Shown: positions 1 through 7,275, counted from the stretch's first letter. The stretch: DNA of 11,301 bases from Thermoproteota archaeon (GCA_021158805.1 JAGGTZ010000155.1:1-11301), one strand, 5' to 3'. The notes: generated by a model not told the origin, from the sequence alone. Numbers and translations are program-made.

Positions 1-108
1 GAACGTAGATTGCTTCTTAAGAGATTCAAGATGTTCTCATTACCCATTTCAGGAGGATAAGAATGGCTCATCATGGGAATGGAGGATCCTCTGATTCTCT
101 CCTTAGCT

Positions 109-319
109 TCATAGAGCTTCACCCCTTATTCTTATAGAAGATTCTATTACGTCGATCACCCTTGTTACTTCTGTTCCCAAGGACGAGACTGGATATAGCT
201 GTAGAAAGGGATGATTCTAGCTCTCTAGGTCGTATATTAACTAAGATCATATATCTCTTAGCTTCATGGGGAATGGTAGCTGTGCCTACCTCTGTCCTCC
301 TAGTAATGAATAGGCTACG
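109..319 (-). pseudogene. Possible decayed small gene of unknown family
   Basis: Read on the minus strand from 319, a frame gives protein-like sequence including EVGTATIPHEAKRY, MILVNIRPRELE and STAISSLVLG. It then changes frame near 164-172 into TEVTRVIDVIESSIRIRGEAL (one extra base; the string here is split by the shift just before T). The continuation ends at a TGA at 109-111, while the unshifted frame ends at 119-121. Removing one A from the minus-strand GGGAACAGAAG would join the halves as LVLG-TEV. No start codon is visible at the upstream end. I do not recognise the family, and the plus strand is open across the same bases, so chance coding-like sequence remains possible. Confidence 0.22.
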
Positions 320-502
320 AGATATGATCCACTGCGATGCAGGGGGTGAGCTGCAGAAAGGACCTAGCCCTCATCCTTAGGATTCCCGCTTCTTCGAAGG
401 ACAATAAATGCATCCCAAGAACTAACGGATGGAGTTAATAGAGGTTCCAAAGGTCTGGGAAGATCAATGAGTGTTTGCGTGCGGATCACAGTAGTTAAGG
501 CT

Positions 503-521
503 GTATCGCGCATTGCGATAC
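503..521. repeat. Perfect 7-bp inverted repeat (hairpin)
   Basis: GTATCGC (503-509) and GCGATAC (515-521) pair perfectly around a 5-nt loop. The hairpin lies about 32 nt downstream of the stop of the minus-strand GT-C-like gene, so it could be a transcript 3' end structure or an operator. No T-run follows it on the minus strand, which argues against an intrinsic terminator. Confidence 0.45.
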
Positions 522-552
522 GACCGGTTGTCTTCTACATACATGAACCCGA

Positions 553-2283
553 TTAAGGTGAGGTAATCAAGGCTTTCTCCGAGGAGTAGCAAATGCTCCT
601 TCCCAGTACGAGGCGATTGAGGTTCTCTATATCTCCGGGTTCGATGATTCCCATCTCCAATATAGCATCCTTCCTCAAGAAAATTATCTCTTCCCTGATC
701 ATCAAATCTAATACCTTAAGATTCGCTTTTCTGGGAGAGAAAACTCTCACATTGAACCTATTTCCATAGCTCGCCATGTAGTACGTCACAGCTGGTTCTA
801 TCCTGTAATCGACGGATATAGTGTTAGAGGCGTACTTCCCTAGGAAAGAGCTCGCTACAATATCTTGCTCCCTAGGCATTCCCTTAAATAAATAGGCTGT
901 CTCCTGCGATAGTGGTTGGCTCGGAGGGATGAGAACACCTATCACGAAGCTGGATGTGAAAATTGCGATGAGTATAGGGGCTAGGAATCCCCAGCGCTTC
1001 TTACAACTAAGCCTCCTTAGACCTTGCCCAGCAAGAACAGCTAGAAGGAAGAGAACAGGGGTACCGAAGTAGCGATAAAAGGCCGTGGTATGGAATATTA
1101 GTGAGAAGGTAATGCCTAGAAGGATGAATACTAAAGAGGAGAGGAAAATCACCACCTGATTCCTCCTCCTTAGGGAGATCATAGCTAGAGTAACAAGTAA
1201 TGCGTAATTCACGAGCATGAGGAATGAGTTAACTGGGTTGCTGAGATCTATTGAGTATGCAATCACCTTAAGAGCTAAAAAATCCCTTATAACGGTAGGT
1301 TTCATTCCCCTAATCAAGGGGAGGATCAATCTCTCTATGAGGCCTAACGAATACGATGCGTAAAGCAGAGCTGTGAAGATCAATAGGAGGAAAATCTTAG
1401 GCTTTTTAGATCCTGAAGTAGTATGAGGCTTTAGAGAGAGAAATATTGATACTCCGATAAAGATGAAAGTTGGGACCGGATGATAGAGGAATGAAGAAGT
1501 GGAAAGCATGAGGAGAGCCACAATATCTCCCCTCGAAGGGGTCTTCAGAAAGAAGAGGAGGAAAATGAGACATAAGACTATGGAGTATGCCTCAGGTATT
1601 GGAGAGATAACAAATACGAGGGTGAGAGGAAGGCCAATAAGTAGGAGACCAGGGACTAAAGAGCTTTCTCCGATAGCCTTTGAGATTAGATAAGGAATCA
1701 CTATTAAGCCTGAAATCCCATATGTTAGTAAGGAAAACACGAAAGGAAAGGCTGGATGAATTCCGGTGACCTCGGAGAGCGTGACATGAAGTAAATGGTA
1801 AAACGGGAAGTATCGATACATAGGGTCCACGAACTTTATAGTGGGCAGCTTTCCTTCCTTTATTATCTCCATTACCCTTATGGTATGATGTGTAGTATCC
1901 CTACCGAATAGGAACAGGTTACCTGAGAATACCTCTACGATAGCGAATAGTAGCACTATCGATGCTAGGAGCGTGTACGGGCTACCATCCATCACTAGGT
2001 AAAGTACTAAGGGATAGATAAGGAGCAGGATGTATGGCAAGATCGGGGCGGGCATCGATGACGCGAGTAGAACTGAAGCGAGGAGAAGCGGGGGAATTGC
2101 TCTAACCCTCGATTCACAAGCTCCGTCACTGGAGAGTCCCGCCAAGCAGGCTACCATTACTAGGAAGGTGACTCCAAGCGAACCTAAGTTAACTTCCTGA
2201 AGTAGGAGACTTGATAGGATATAGCCTATTGATGCTACTAGCGTTAATACGCAGAGTACCTTAGAGGGATCGCTCTGGGTCAT
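553..2283 (-). CDS. Polytopic membrane protein, GT-C glycosyltransferase-like
   Basis: A 576-residue protein that is mostly hydrophobic, with roughly a dozen predicted membrane helices, starting near residues 8-28. After the first few helices a loop carries GRDTTHH (D129), then a helix and GKLPTIKFVDPMYRYFP near 144-160, leading into FYHLLHVTLSEVTG. An acidic residue in an early outer loop, then histidine, then a G-x-x-P segment and a Y-x-x-x-P/H-x-L helix is typical of GT-C-fold enzymes, which move sugars from polyprenyl-phosphate donors outside the membrane. The C-terminus (about 460-576) is a soluble domain. The ATG is supported by GAGGT at 2292-2296 with 8-nt spacing. The next gene upstream encodes a GT4-type enzyme, consistent with surface glycan or glycoprotein assembly. 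Donor and acceptor are unknown; it could instead be a noncatalytic membrane protein of similar topology. Confidence 0.72.
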   Translation of the reverse strand: MTQSDPSKVLCVLTLVASIGYILSSLLLQEVNLGSLGVTFLVMVACLAGLSSDGACESRVRAIPPLLLASVLLASSMPAPILPYILLLIYPLVLYLVMDGSPYTLLASIVLLFAIVEVFSGNLFLFGRDTTHHTIRVMEIIKEGKLPTIKFVDPMYRYFPFYHLLHVTLSEVTGIHPAFPFVFSLLTYGISGLIVIPYLISKAIGESSLVPGLLLIGLPLTLVFVISPIPEAYSIVLCLIFLLFFLKTPSRGDIVALLMLSTSSFLYHPVPTFIFIGVSIFLSLKPHTTSGSKKPKIFLLLIFTALLYASYSLGLIERLILPLIRGMKPTVIRDFLALKVIAYSIDLSNPVNSFLMLVNYALLVTLAMISLRRRNQVVIFLSSLVFILLGITFSLIFHTTAFYRYFGTPVLFLLAVLAGQGLRRLSCKKRWGFLAPILIAIFTSSFVIGVLIPPSQPLSQETAYLFKGMPREQDIVASSFLGKYASNTISVDYRIEPAVTYYMASYGNRFNVRVFSPRKANLKVLDLMIREEIIFLRKDAILEMGIIEPGDIENLNRLVLGRSICYSSEKALITSP

Positions 2284-2586
2284 CTTTAGATACCTCGGGT
2301 CGCTCTCCTTAGGTTCCTCGCGCAGTTAGGTCCTCAGTAAATGAAAGCCTCCATTCTTAATAACTCATCTCCCTGTCCTCTCATGAATGTCCAGTGGAAG
2401 GGATATGGCCTTTACTCGTCTATCGTACCCTTACCGGTGGCGTAATAACCTAGCGAACTCCTAGAAGGAGGGAGATCCTCATCTCAACTCTGAACATAAG
2501 ATATTGAGGGTAGTACTCCCCAATTGTTAAGGAAGGATGAGTTGGATTTCTAAGAAAGGTTACCAACCATCAGACAAGAAGCAGGG
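2284..2586. other. Intergenic gap between the two glycosyltransferase genes
   Basis: These 303 nt separate two minus-strand genes, enough for separate transcription. The proximal end holds the GAGGT ribosome-binding site (2292-2296) of the downstream membrane protein. An AT-rich TTATTAAG on the minus strand near 2358-2366 is a weak TATA candidate. A small stem, CTCCT-AGA-AGGAG, lies at 2458-2470. No gene seen. Confidence 0.5.
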
Positions 2587-3750
2587 TCAAACAACGGAAT
2601 CGATCAGTTCAATTACTTCCTCTAAGGACTTGGCGATGTTATCTGCGGAGAAGGACTTTGCCCTCTTCCTACAGAGATTACTAGGATCTTTGGCTTCGAA
2701 GGCCTTGCTCATGGACTCCTTCAGGCTTTCAGGGGACATCTCCCCCTGATAGATTGCTAGAGGGCATTTACCTACGGCCCATGAGATTCCAGGTAAGTTA
2801 CTAGTTATGAAGGGCTTCTCCATGGCCATAAATTCTAGGACTTTAATGGGAAGCTGGTATCTCCACCTTGGTTCATCAGGTAACCAAGCAATTCCTACTG
2901 AAGCAAGTTGGATTATACAGGGAACCACCGATAAAGGAACATTTCCCAAGTACCTGATCTTGGTGCTTCTCTCCTGATACTTCATCACTAGCGGTACGGC
3001 TGATCCCTTCCCTAGGAATGCAAGAGATATGTCATCTTCCTTGAAAGCTTCGGTGAAGCTCCTGAGTATCTTTTCTATCCCTCTACGCTCGTCTAATATA
3101 CCATGATAGAGCAAGATCTTCTCTCCCGACTCTATGAATTCAAGGGAATAGTCATCAAGGTACTTCTGGAGGAGATCCTCACAGTTATCAGGAGGATCTA
3201 GGAACTCGGGTGCTAGTACCGAAGGTAGCATGACCACCCTGTCCTTGCCTACGAGTTTTCCTATTTCCTCAACCTCAAATGGCGTTATAGCCGTGAATCT
3301 ATCTACAAAAAACCTTCCCATGAGCAGTGAAATCCTATAGGCTAAGTTCTTTGGATGGAAGGGGTTATTGTAGATGGGCCTGCTCAGCACCAAGGCTATA
3401 CTGTGGAGGTTTCTGTTGAGGATCTTCGCAGCTATAAAGGAAGGGATCAATGGATAGTCGAAGATTATCGTTCCGGTCGTCCTCCTCATGAGCTTAAGTG
3501 ATTCACTCGCCACGTAAAGATAGTAGGAACTGCTACTTTCCTTCAAATTGTTGGGAACCTTCAGGCCGTGTATCCGAAGGGAGTTCCTCCTATCTTCGAC
3601 CTCCTCCACGGAGAAGATAAATAGGTCGATGTCCCATCCCCTTACCTCTGCCAGCCTCTCGAACATCTTTATTACCGAGGCGCCATGAGGCCTATCAAGC
3701 CACATGTCAGAGCTTATCACAGAGATATGCCTTTCAGGGGAACCGCTCAT
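2587..3750 (-). CDS. GT4-type (GT-B fold) glycosyltransferase
   Basis: A 387-residue soluble protein with two Rossmann-like halves. The N-terminal acceptor domain has a Gly-containing loop (RPHGASVIKMFERLAE, about 20-35). The C-terminal nucleotide-sugar domain starts near 211 with KILLYHGILDERRGIEKILRS, has LAFLGKGS (243-250) and IRYLGNVP, and ends with PIKVLEFMAMEKPFI (301-315). The last is the GT4 donor-binding region. E306 fits the second Glu of the E-x7-E motif; the first position appears to be Y298, so the motif is relaxed, as in many GT4 members. It likely transfers a sugar from a nucleotide donor to a lipid or surface glycan on the cytoplasmic face. ATG at 3750 is supported by GAGGT at 3758-3762 (7-nt spacing); a TATA-like TTTTTAGA lies near 3815-3822. 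Pairing with the GT-C-like gene suggests one glycosylation process. Specificity cannot be read from sequence. Confidence 0.85.
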   Translation of the reverse strand: MSGSPERHISVISSDMWLDRPHGASVIKMFERLAEVRGWDIDLFIFSVEEVEDRRNSLRIHGLKVPNNLKESSSSYYLYVASESLKLMRRTTGTIIFDYPLIPSFIAAKILNRNLHSIALVLSRPIYNNPFHPKNLAYRISLLMGRFFVDRFTAITPFEVEEIGKLVGKDRVVMLPSVLAPEFLDPPDNCEDLLQKYLDDYSLEFIESGEKILLYHGILDERRGIEKILRSFTEAFKEDDISLAFLGKGSAVPLVMKYQERSTKIRYLGNVPLSVVPCIIQLASVGIAWLPDEPRWRYQLPIKVLEFMAMEKPFITSNLPGISWAVGKCPLAIYQGEMSPESLKESMSKAFEAKDPSNLCRKRAKSFSADNIAKSLEEVIELIDSVV

Positions 3751-3870
3751 CTCTTTTACCTCTTATGCGCGTTTACCATAATTCTTTCCTCATCTCGCCT
3801 TAGGGAAAATATTCTAAAAATGATACTGTTTCTGTTATTGAGATCCCAGTAATGAATGCTTTTTACGCAT

Positions 3871-4023
3871 ATGTTCCTAAGGCATATTCAGGCATATCCT
3901 CACACATTCAATAAAGCAAGCTATGTAGAAGCGGATCTCATCGTTGATACAGCGACATACACCGTTGCTCCATCAAGGGTTTTAAAGGAACTGGGGGTGA
4001 AGCCTAGGAGGACTATGGCTTGA
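3871..4023 (+). pseudogene. Remnant of a retropepsin-like (clan AA) aspartic protease
   Basis: A 50-codon frame from ATG 3871 to TGA 4021-4023 encodes ADLIVDTATYTVAPSRVLKE followed by LGVKPRRTMA. Small archaeal and bacterial retropepsin-like proteases carry a catalytic segment of the form LVDTGATYTVxP...LLEELGVKP. The match here is close along the whole segment except that the Gly of Asp-Thr-Gly is missing, as if one codon had been deleted in frame. The protein also stops just after LGVKPRR, where intact relatives continue for about 60-80 residues through the flap and the hydrophobic LLG strand. It is therefore almost certainly inactive. No good ribosome-binding site is visible. The family assignment rests on my recall of the motif, not on a search. 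Confidence 0.6.
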
Positions 4024-4412
4024 AATTATTGGGACTTAATGAGATTTAGAAATGGTTCATTGACTCTACTAGAGATAAGCTGTATATCTCTTCCTCTTTG
4101 CACCAAAGAGCTGGCGCGTAGATTGAGAGAGAACCGAAGATGCTAAGAAGGTGGTTTCATAGCCGAAATACATCAAAAAGCGGACCTCTCCAGTAGACCC
4201 TTGATACTAGGAGGTTGCCAAACCAATGATCTCGGACCGCTTATAGCTGATATAATCATCCAGCAATAAAGCCTGATAGGCTGTTAACTAGGCTTCTAAG
4301 GTACGACCGCACGCGATGAGGGTTTCTTTCGTTTATTAACTAAAAATTCTACCGACTCCTTAGATCGGGAGTCCCAGTGCGAGTTCGACGTCCTAGTAAA
4401 CCTTTATTACTA

Positions 4413-4421
4413 CTTTTTATA
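4413..4421 (+). promoter_or_regulatory. TATA box for vapBC
   Basis: CTTTTTATA is centred about 23-25 nt upstream of the ATG at 4440. Archaeal transcription starts about 25 nt downstream of the TATA centre, so the mRNA would begin at or very near the vapB start codon and be leaderless. This also excludes the in-frame upstream start at 4377. Confidence 0.6.
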
Positions 4422-4439
4422 ACTACCTATGGGATTACT

Positions 4440-4670
4440 ATGAATAACTACATAACGGTTTCCACGAAGGTTCGGAGGGAGCTCAAGGAGGAGGCTGAGA
4501 GGCTCGGCGTGAAGATATCTGAGGTGCTTAGGCGCGCATTAGAGGAGGAGGTTAGAAGGCGTAAGTTCGAGGAGCTTGAGAAAGAGCTCAGTGAGGTCGG
4601 AGAGGTCCTTGATAGAATCGATACCGATAGAATAGTGAAGAGTATTCGGGAGGACAGGGAAGGCGGGTAG
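4440..4670 (+). CDS. vapB: VapB-type antitoxin, ribbon-helix-helix-like
   Basis: 76 residues starting MNNYITVSTKVRRELKEEA. The short N-terminal strand (ITVSTKV, residues 4-10), helix (RRELKEEAERLG, 12-23), turn and second helix (SEVLRRALEEEVRRR, 27-41) match the ribbon-helix-helix antitoxins that dimerise and bind their own promoter. The charged C-terminal part (EELEKELSEVGEVLDRID) would wrap the toxin. The frame stays open upstream to GTG 4377, but the TATA box at 4413-4421 lies inside that extension, so ATG 4440 is the likely start on a leaderless message. The vapC start follows 7 nt after its stop, and the pair should be autoregulated. Its role is to neutralise the PIN-domain RNase encoded next door. 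Confidence 0.85.
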   Translation: MNNYITVSTKVRRELKEEAERLGVKISEVLRRALEEEVRRRKFEELEKELSEVGEVLDRIDTDRIVKSIREDREGG

Positions 4671-4677
4671 AGTCGAA

Positions 4678-5085
4678 ATGCGGGATAATCTCCTTTTCGA
4701 CGCATCATCGGTAATTTATGCCTTAAAACTCAGAAATCTAAAAGCGCTCTACGATAATTACATTCAATGGCTTACGATATACGAAGTAACCAACGCCTTA
4801 TGGAAAGAGGCCACGCTAACGAAGGCAATAAGTCCGCAGGAGGCTTCTAAAATCGTCAAGCTATTCGCAAAGACTTTGGAATTCACAAAAATACTAAGCC
4901 CCCATCCCTACGAAGATGAGATCCTATCAACAGCGAGAGAATTAAGCATAACAGCTTATGATGCGTCCTACATAGTACTTGCGGAGAAGAACGGTCTAAC
5001 ACTGGTGACAGAAGACAAGAAGCTAAGAATGAAGGCCGAAAGACTAGTTAAAGCGGTCAGCCTGGATCAAATAACCCCCTCCTAA
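4678..5085 (+). CDS. vapC: VapC-type PIN-domain toxin ribonuclease
   Basis: 135 residues, normal for VapC. All four metal-binding acidic positions of the PIN domain are visible: D8 in LLFDASSVIYAL, E36 in IYEVTNALWKE, D95 in AYDASYIVLAE and D113 in LVTEDKKL. VapC proteins are Mg2+-dependent endoribonucleases that cleave tRNA or rRNA when free of VapB. Nothing suggests inactivation. ATG 4678 comes 7 nt after the vapB stop, with only a modest purine-rich GGCGGG upstream, so translation probably depends on coupling to vapB. Immediately downstream lies the TnpB pseudogene in opposite orientation. RNA target cannot be inferred. Confidence 0.92.
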   Translation: MRDNLLFDASSVIYALKLRNLKALYDNYIQWLTIYEVTNALWKEATLTKAISPQEASKIVKLFAKTLEFTKILSPHPYEDEILSTARELSITAYDASYIVLAEKNGLTLVTEDKKLRMKAERLVKAVSLDQITPS

Positions 5086-5238
5086 TGACAAGCCTCGTAA
5101 CCAGTTAGTAGGATCATATGCGTTCTCATCAACTACGCCAAGGAGTGAGAAGACGATTTCGAGGAGCTAGAACTCTGATTTGATCTATTACAAATTATTG
5201 TATGAGGTCGTCAACCTGCTACTTTCCACATCACTTCT

Positions 5239-6378
5239 CTACACAATTCCTTCATGCATCCTTGAAACACTATCCAAGATCCATGTCAGTTCCCAATAAC
5301 GAGATCCGTTCTGGCTCTCCGCTACTTTCATAGCTTTCATAGCATTTGTAGCGGACAACCTTCCCTCCTCGGGTTTCATTGGAGGGCTTTCGGGGGGAAC
5401 GGTGACTCCCCACATCTTCAGGGTTCTCAAACGAATATTCCAGTTTCCAACAACATCCCTATCCGCCTCAAAACCACAATTTGAACACCTCAAAACCCTA
5501 TGCCCATTCGGGCTTAATTTTCCCCCACATATCGGGCACAGGGAAGAAGTATGAGCGGGATCAACAAAAACAACCTTCACACCCTTCAACTTCGCCTTGT
5601 ACTCAATGATTGACTGAAGCTTCCTAAAACTCCACCTGTGGAGACGGCCATTAATCTCGGCCGAATACCTGATTGAGTCCCTAATTTCCGTCAAGTCCTC
5701 CAGAGCAATGCCCCCGTATTTTTCGGCCAGCTTGTGGTATAAATCGTTCAACTGTTCTTCTCTCTCTCGTCATATTTTTCGAGGAGTTCCTTCCTCCTTT
5801 TGCCAGCCTTATCTTCTTCTGAATTTTCCTCCTCTTCACGAAGTAACCAGTTCTAATCTCCCGCTCGTGAGTGGTGATTTGGAGGAATTCACCGTTGGAG
5901 AGGCTGAGTGCAACGTTATTCTCGTTCAAGTCCACTCCAACGAAAGCCTCTGGCTCCTCGATTTCGACCTCTCTTGAGAAGACAACGTTGATGAAAACTC
6001 CCTTTGGTGTCCTCACCAACCAAGCTTGGCCAACCTTCCAGTCCTTGAATTTCTCGTGGTATTTCGCCGGATGGAATTCTAAAGCAACTCTCCCGTTCGG
6101 AGTGGAGAGCTTGATTACCTTTTCTCAAGGTCGAGCTTGAACAAATGGTCATCGAGCATTATTACGTGCTTCTTAAACAACGGTTTATCTGTTCTAAGCT
6201 TTCCTTTTCTCCTAAGTTTTCTGAAGGATTTGTAGATAGAGCAAGCCATCTGACAAGCTGTGTGAATGTAGTGAGATGGTAGCTTAGGATATCTCTGCCT
6301 TAACTCGTAATATTTCTCCGATCTCAACCTCTTGAAAGATGAAATTCCTTTGGAGTGAGCATAATCTTCGGAGGCCAT
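5239..6378 (-). pseudogene. tnpB: IS200/IS605-family TnpB (OrfB), broken by three frameshifts
   Basis: TnpB is the RNA-guided RuvC-like nuclease of IS605-type elements. The sequence runs over one frame at 6378-6121, a second at about 6120-5802, a short third piece (RRKELLEKYDERE), then back to the first frame at about 5766-5239. Each step is a -1 shift: at a four-base T run (6120-6123), another (5798-5801), and the CT-rich repeat at 5756-5770. Motifs survive: RuvC-I VGVDLNENN (Asp codon 5930-5932), ALEDLTEIR (Glu codon 5698-5700), CPIC...CSNC zinc ribbon, and ADRDVVGNWNI. Conserved DxNAAxNI has become DVVGNWNI. About 8-10 residues seem missing between NDLYHKLAEK and YGGIALED. About 30-40 N-terminal residues are absent and a stop lies just upstream, so the element is 5' truncated. 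No tnpA or clear element ends seen. It makes no full-length TnpB unless shifts are programmed. Confidence 0.9.
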
Positions 6379-6384
6379 TAGTCA

Positions 6385-6705
6385 TCAATCCTCAGCAATT
6401 GGCCTTATCTCAACTCCCAGCCTGCTGGCTGTCTCCCATGGACCTCTATCCACGAATCCACCTATGATAAGGAGCCTTGGCCTTATCCCGTGGACTTTCT
6501 CATATAGGAGGCCTACCCTATGCAGTTCGGCCACATCTCCCTTCGATACTCTCGATTTCACCTCCACCAGTATGTGGGTGTCGTCCCTGATCACCACATC
6601 GACCTCTACATCTGTTGGATGGCCATAAACTAGGCCCTCTTCATCCCTCAGGGTAAGCCTTGTGACCTTCGCTGTCCCCAAGACCTCCTCAACGACGTAC
6701 TTCAT
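6385..6705 (-). CDS. PD-(D/E)XK nuclease-fold protein, C-terminal half of a split gene
   Basis: 106 residues with a PD-(D/E)XK-type core: EVDVVIRDDTHILVEVKS carries D36, E48 and K50, followed by a helix (GDVAELHRVGLLYEKVHG) and a strand LLIIGGFVD. This is the C-terminal half of archaeal coiled-coil/nuclease-fold proteins of the DUF3782 type, of unknown function. Its ATG overlaps the TGA of the preceding ORF (ATGA, 6702-6705). In those relatives a segment like ESFREGxxxxxEE bridges the halves. Here inserting one T into the minus-strand TCGTTAGGG gives SES-SFREGMKYVVEE, joining both ORFs. The Met is thus probably an internal residue that became a start. The catalytic core is intact, so a coupled two-protein form could still work. 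The TnpB remnant begins about 6 nt downstream. Confidence 0.7.
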   Translation of the reverse strand: MKYVVEEVLGTAKVTRLTLRDEEGLVYGHPTDVEVDVVIRDDTHILVEVKSRVSKGDVAELHRVGLLYEKVHGIRPRLLIIGGFVDRGPWETASRLGVEIRPIAED

Positions 6706-6977
6706 CCCTTCCCTAACGAGGATTCCGATATGACACCGAACCTGTGAGCTATCACGGTGAGGATCCTCCTCGTCTCCCTCATCTCCTCCTCTAGACTAGC
6801 AAATCTCTCCTCTAACCTAGCGAATCTTTCCTCTAGCCTCGTCTGCCTCTCCCCAATGGAAGTTATCCTGTCCAGTATCTCCCTGTAGCCGAGCATTCCG
6901 GCTATCGCATAGCGGAACTCTTGGTCTTCCTCTAGTGCCCTGATGAATTTCTTCTTCTCTTCAGCCGAGAGGGACAT
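6702..6977 (-). CDS. Coiled-coil N-terminal half of a split DUF3782-type protein
   Basis: From ATG 6977 the protein has 91 residues, starting MSLSAEEKKKFIRALEEDQE. An alpha-helical head with EFRYAIAGMLGYREILDRI is followed by a heptad coiled coil (three related units, LEERFAR, LEERFAS, LEEEMRE) and HRFGVISESS, where archaeal DUF3782-like proteins normally enter the nuclease domain. Here it ends LGKG and a TGA that overlaps the next ORF's ATG. The frame extends upstream to GTG 6986. The TATA box at 7005-7012 predicts a transcript start near 6983, inside that extension, so ATG 6977 is preferred. One-base loss near 6715-6716 explains the split. Either this is a recent pseudogene pair or a translationally coupled two-subunit version. 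Confidence 0.68.
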   Translation of the reverse strand: MSLSAEEKKKFIRALEEDQEFRYAIAGMLGYREILDRITSIGERQTRLEERFARLEERFASLEEEMRETRRILTVIAHRFGVISESSLGKG

Positions 6978-7004
6978 CCGTATCACTAAGACCGGGATCT
7001 CCCA

Positions 7005-7012
7005 CTTAAAAA
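7005..7012 (-). promoter_or_regulatory. TATA box for the split coiled-coil/nuclease gene
   Basis: On the minus strand, TTTTTAAG preceded by purine-rich GGAAATCG (BRE-like). Its centre is about 26 nt from 6983, so the transcript would begin about 6 nt before ATG 6977. Confidence 0.5.
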
Positions 7013-7092
7013 CGATTTCCTATCAATACGGCGCGCGTTAACACTAGCAGGTAGGATGCACAGATCACGCTTGGACTGGATATGAATGAGCT

Positions 7093-7208
7093 CTAGGTCA
7101 TGCGTAGGACAACCATTTCACGGGTGATGGATCCGAAGACTATCAACATAGCCCCCGAATATTAGGCCTGGGATCATGAGGGCAGCCCCGGCGAGGATAT
7201 CGAGAAAT
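7093..7208 (-). pseudogene. Possible remnant of a small membrane protein
   Basis: On the minus strand the frame gives FLDILAGAALMIPGLIFGG, a hydrophobic segment. An adjacent frame then continues MLIVFGSITREMVVLRMT and stops at TAG (7093-7095). Joined by a small frameshift near 7150-7160, the two would make a membrane segment with a short polar tail. No start or ribosome-binding site is evident, and the upstream end runs into the promoter of the divergent gene. Family not recognised; could be chance. Confidence 0.25.
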
Positions 7209-7222
7209 TCCAGTGAATAAAG

Positions 7223-7232
7223 TTTTTATAAA
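7223..7232 (+). promoter_or_regulatory. TATA box for the two-helix membrane protein
   Basis: TTTTTATAAA predicts a transcript start near 7254. This falls after the most upstream in-frame start (7213) but before ATG 7288, leaving a leader of about 34 nt. Confidence 0.6.
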
Positions 7233-7275
7233 AAAGTTAACTCCTGATCAAGGGTTAATTGCCATAAACCTAATT

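Larger units (their letters stand above)
1..552. other. Intergenic stretch with no intact gene
   Basis: No reading frame here looks like a healthy gene. A plus-strand frame at 162-380 would need a TTG start, has no ribosome-binding site, and lies antisense to a more protein-like minus frame that is listed separately as a possible remnant. A minus-strand frame opens with ATG ATG at 74 and runs off the left edge, giving about 24 residues (begins MMSHSYPPEMGNEN). It could be the start of a gene outside the window, but there is no clear promoter or Shine-Dalgarno sequence, so it is only noted. A perfect hairpin lies at 503-521. Confidence 0.6.
3751..4439. other. Decayed intergenic region before vapBC
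   Basis: Nearly 700 nt without an intact gene. It contains the retropepsin-like fragment at 3871-4023. Beyond it all frames are closed by frequent stops; a short plus-strand stretch near 4190-4270 encodes PLILGG, which recalls the hydrophobic-hydrophobic-Gly segment of the same protease family, but this is weak. A 6-bp hairpin (GACTCC at 4354-4359 with GGAGTC at 4368-4373) precedes the vapB promoter. The GTTCGA soon after it looks like a tRNA T-loop but does not fold as one. Confidence 0.5.

Noticed and set aside
162..380. Plus-strand 72-residue reading frame
   Set aside because: Needs a TTG start without a ribosome-binding site or promoter, and overlaps a more protein-like frame on the opposite strand.
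4351..4395. tRNA fragment or att site suggested by GTTCGA after a hairpin
   Set aside because: The T-arm does not pair, position 61 is not C, no anticodon arm with a U33-type loop fits, and there is no acceptor stem or D-arm upstream.
4377..4439. Upstream start for the VapB antitoxin
   Set aside because: The promoter TATA box falls inside this extension, and the ribbon-helix-helix strand begins right after ATG 4440.
5086..5238. Guide RNA (reRNA/omega RNA) and right end of the IS605 element downstream of tnpB
   Set aside because: The region is where it should lie, but I could not identify a convincing structured end or matching left end, so no feature is claimed.
4678..6986. A new defence island made of VapBC, TnpB and a nuclease-fold protein
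   Set aside because: TnpB is clearly inactivated, the nuclease-like gene is split, orientations differ, and the VapBC pair has its own promoter; proximity alone does not support a joint system.
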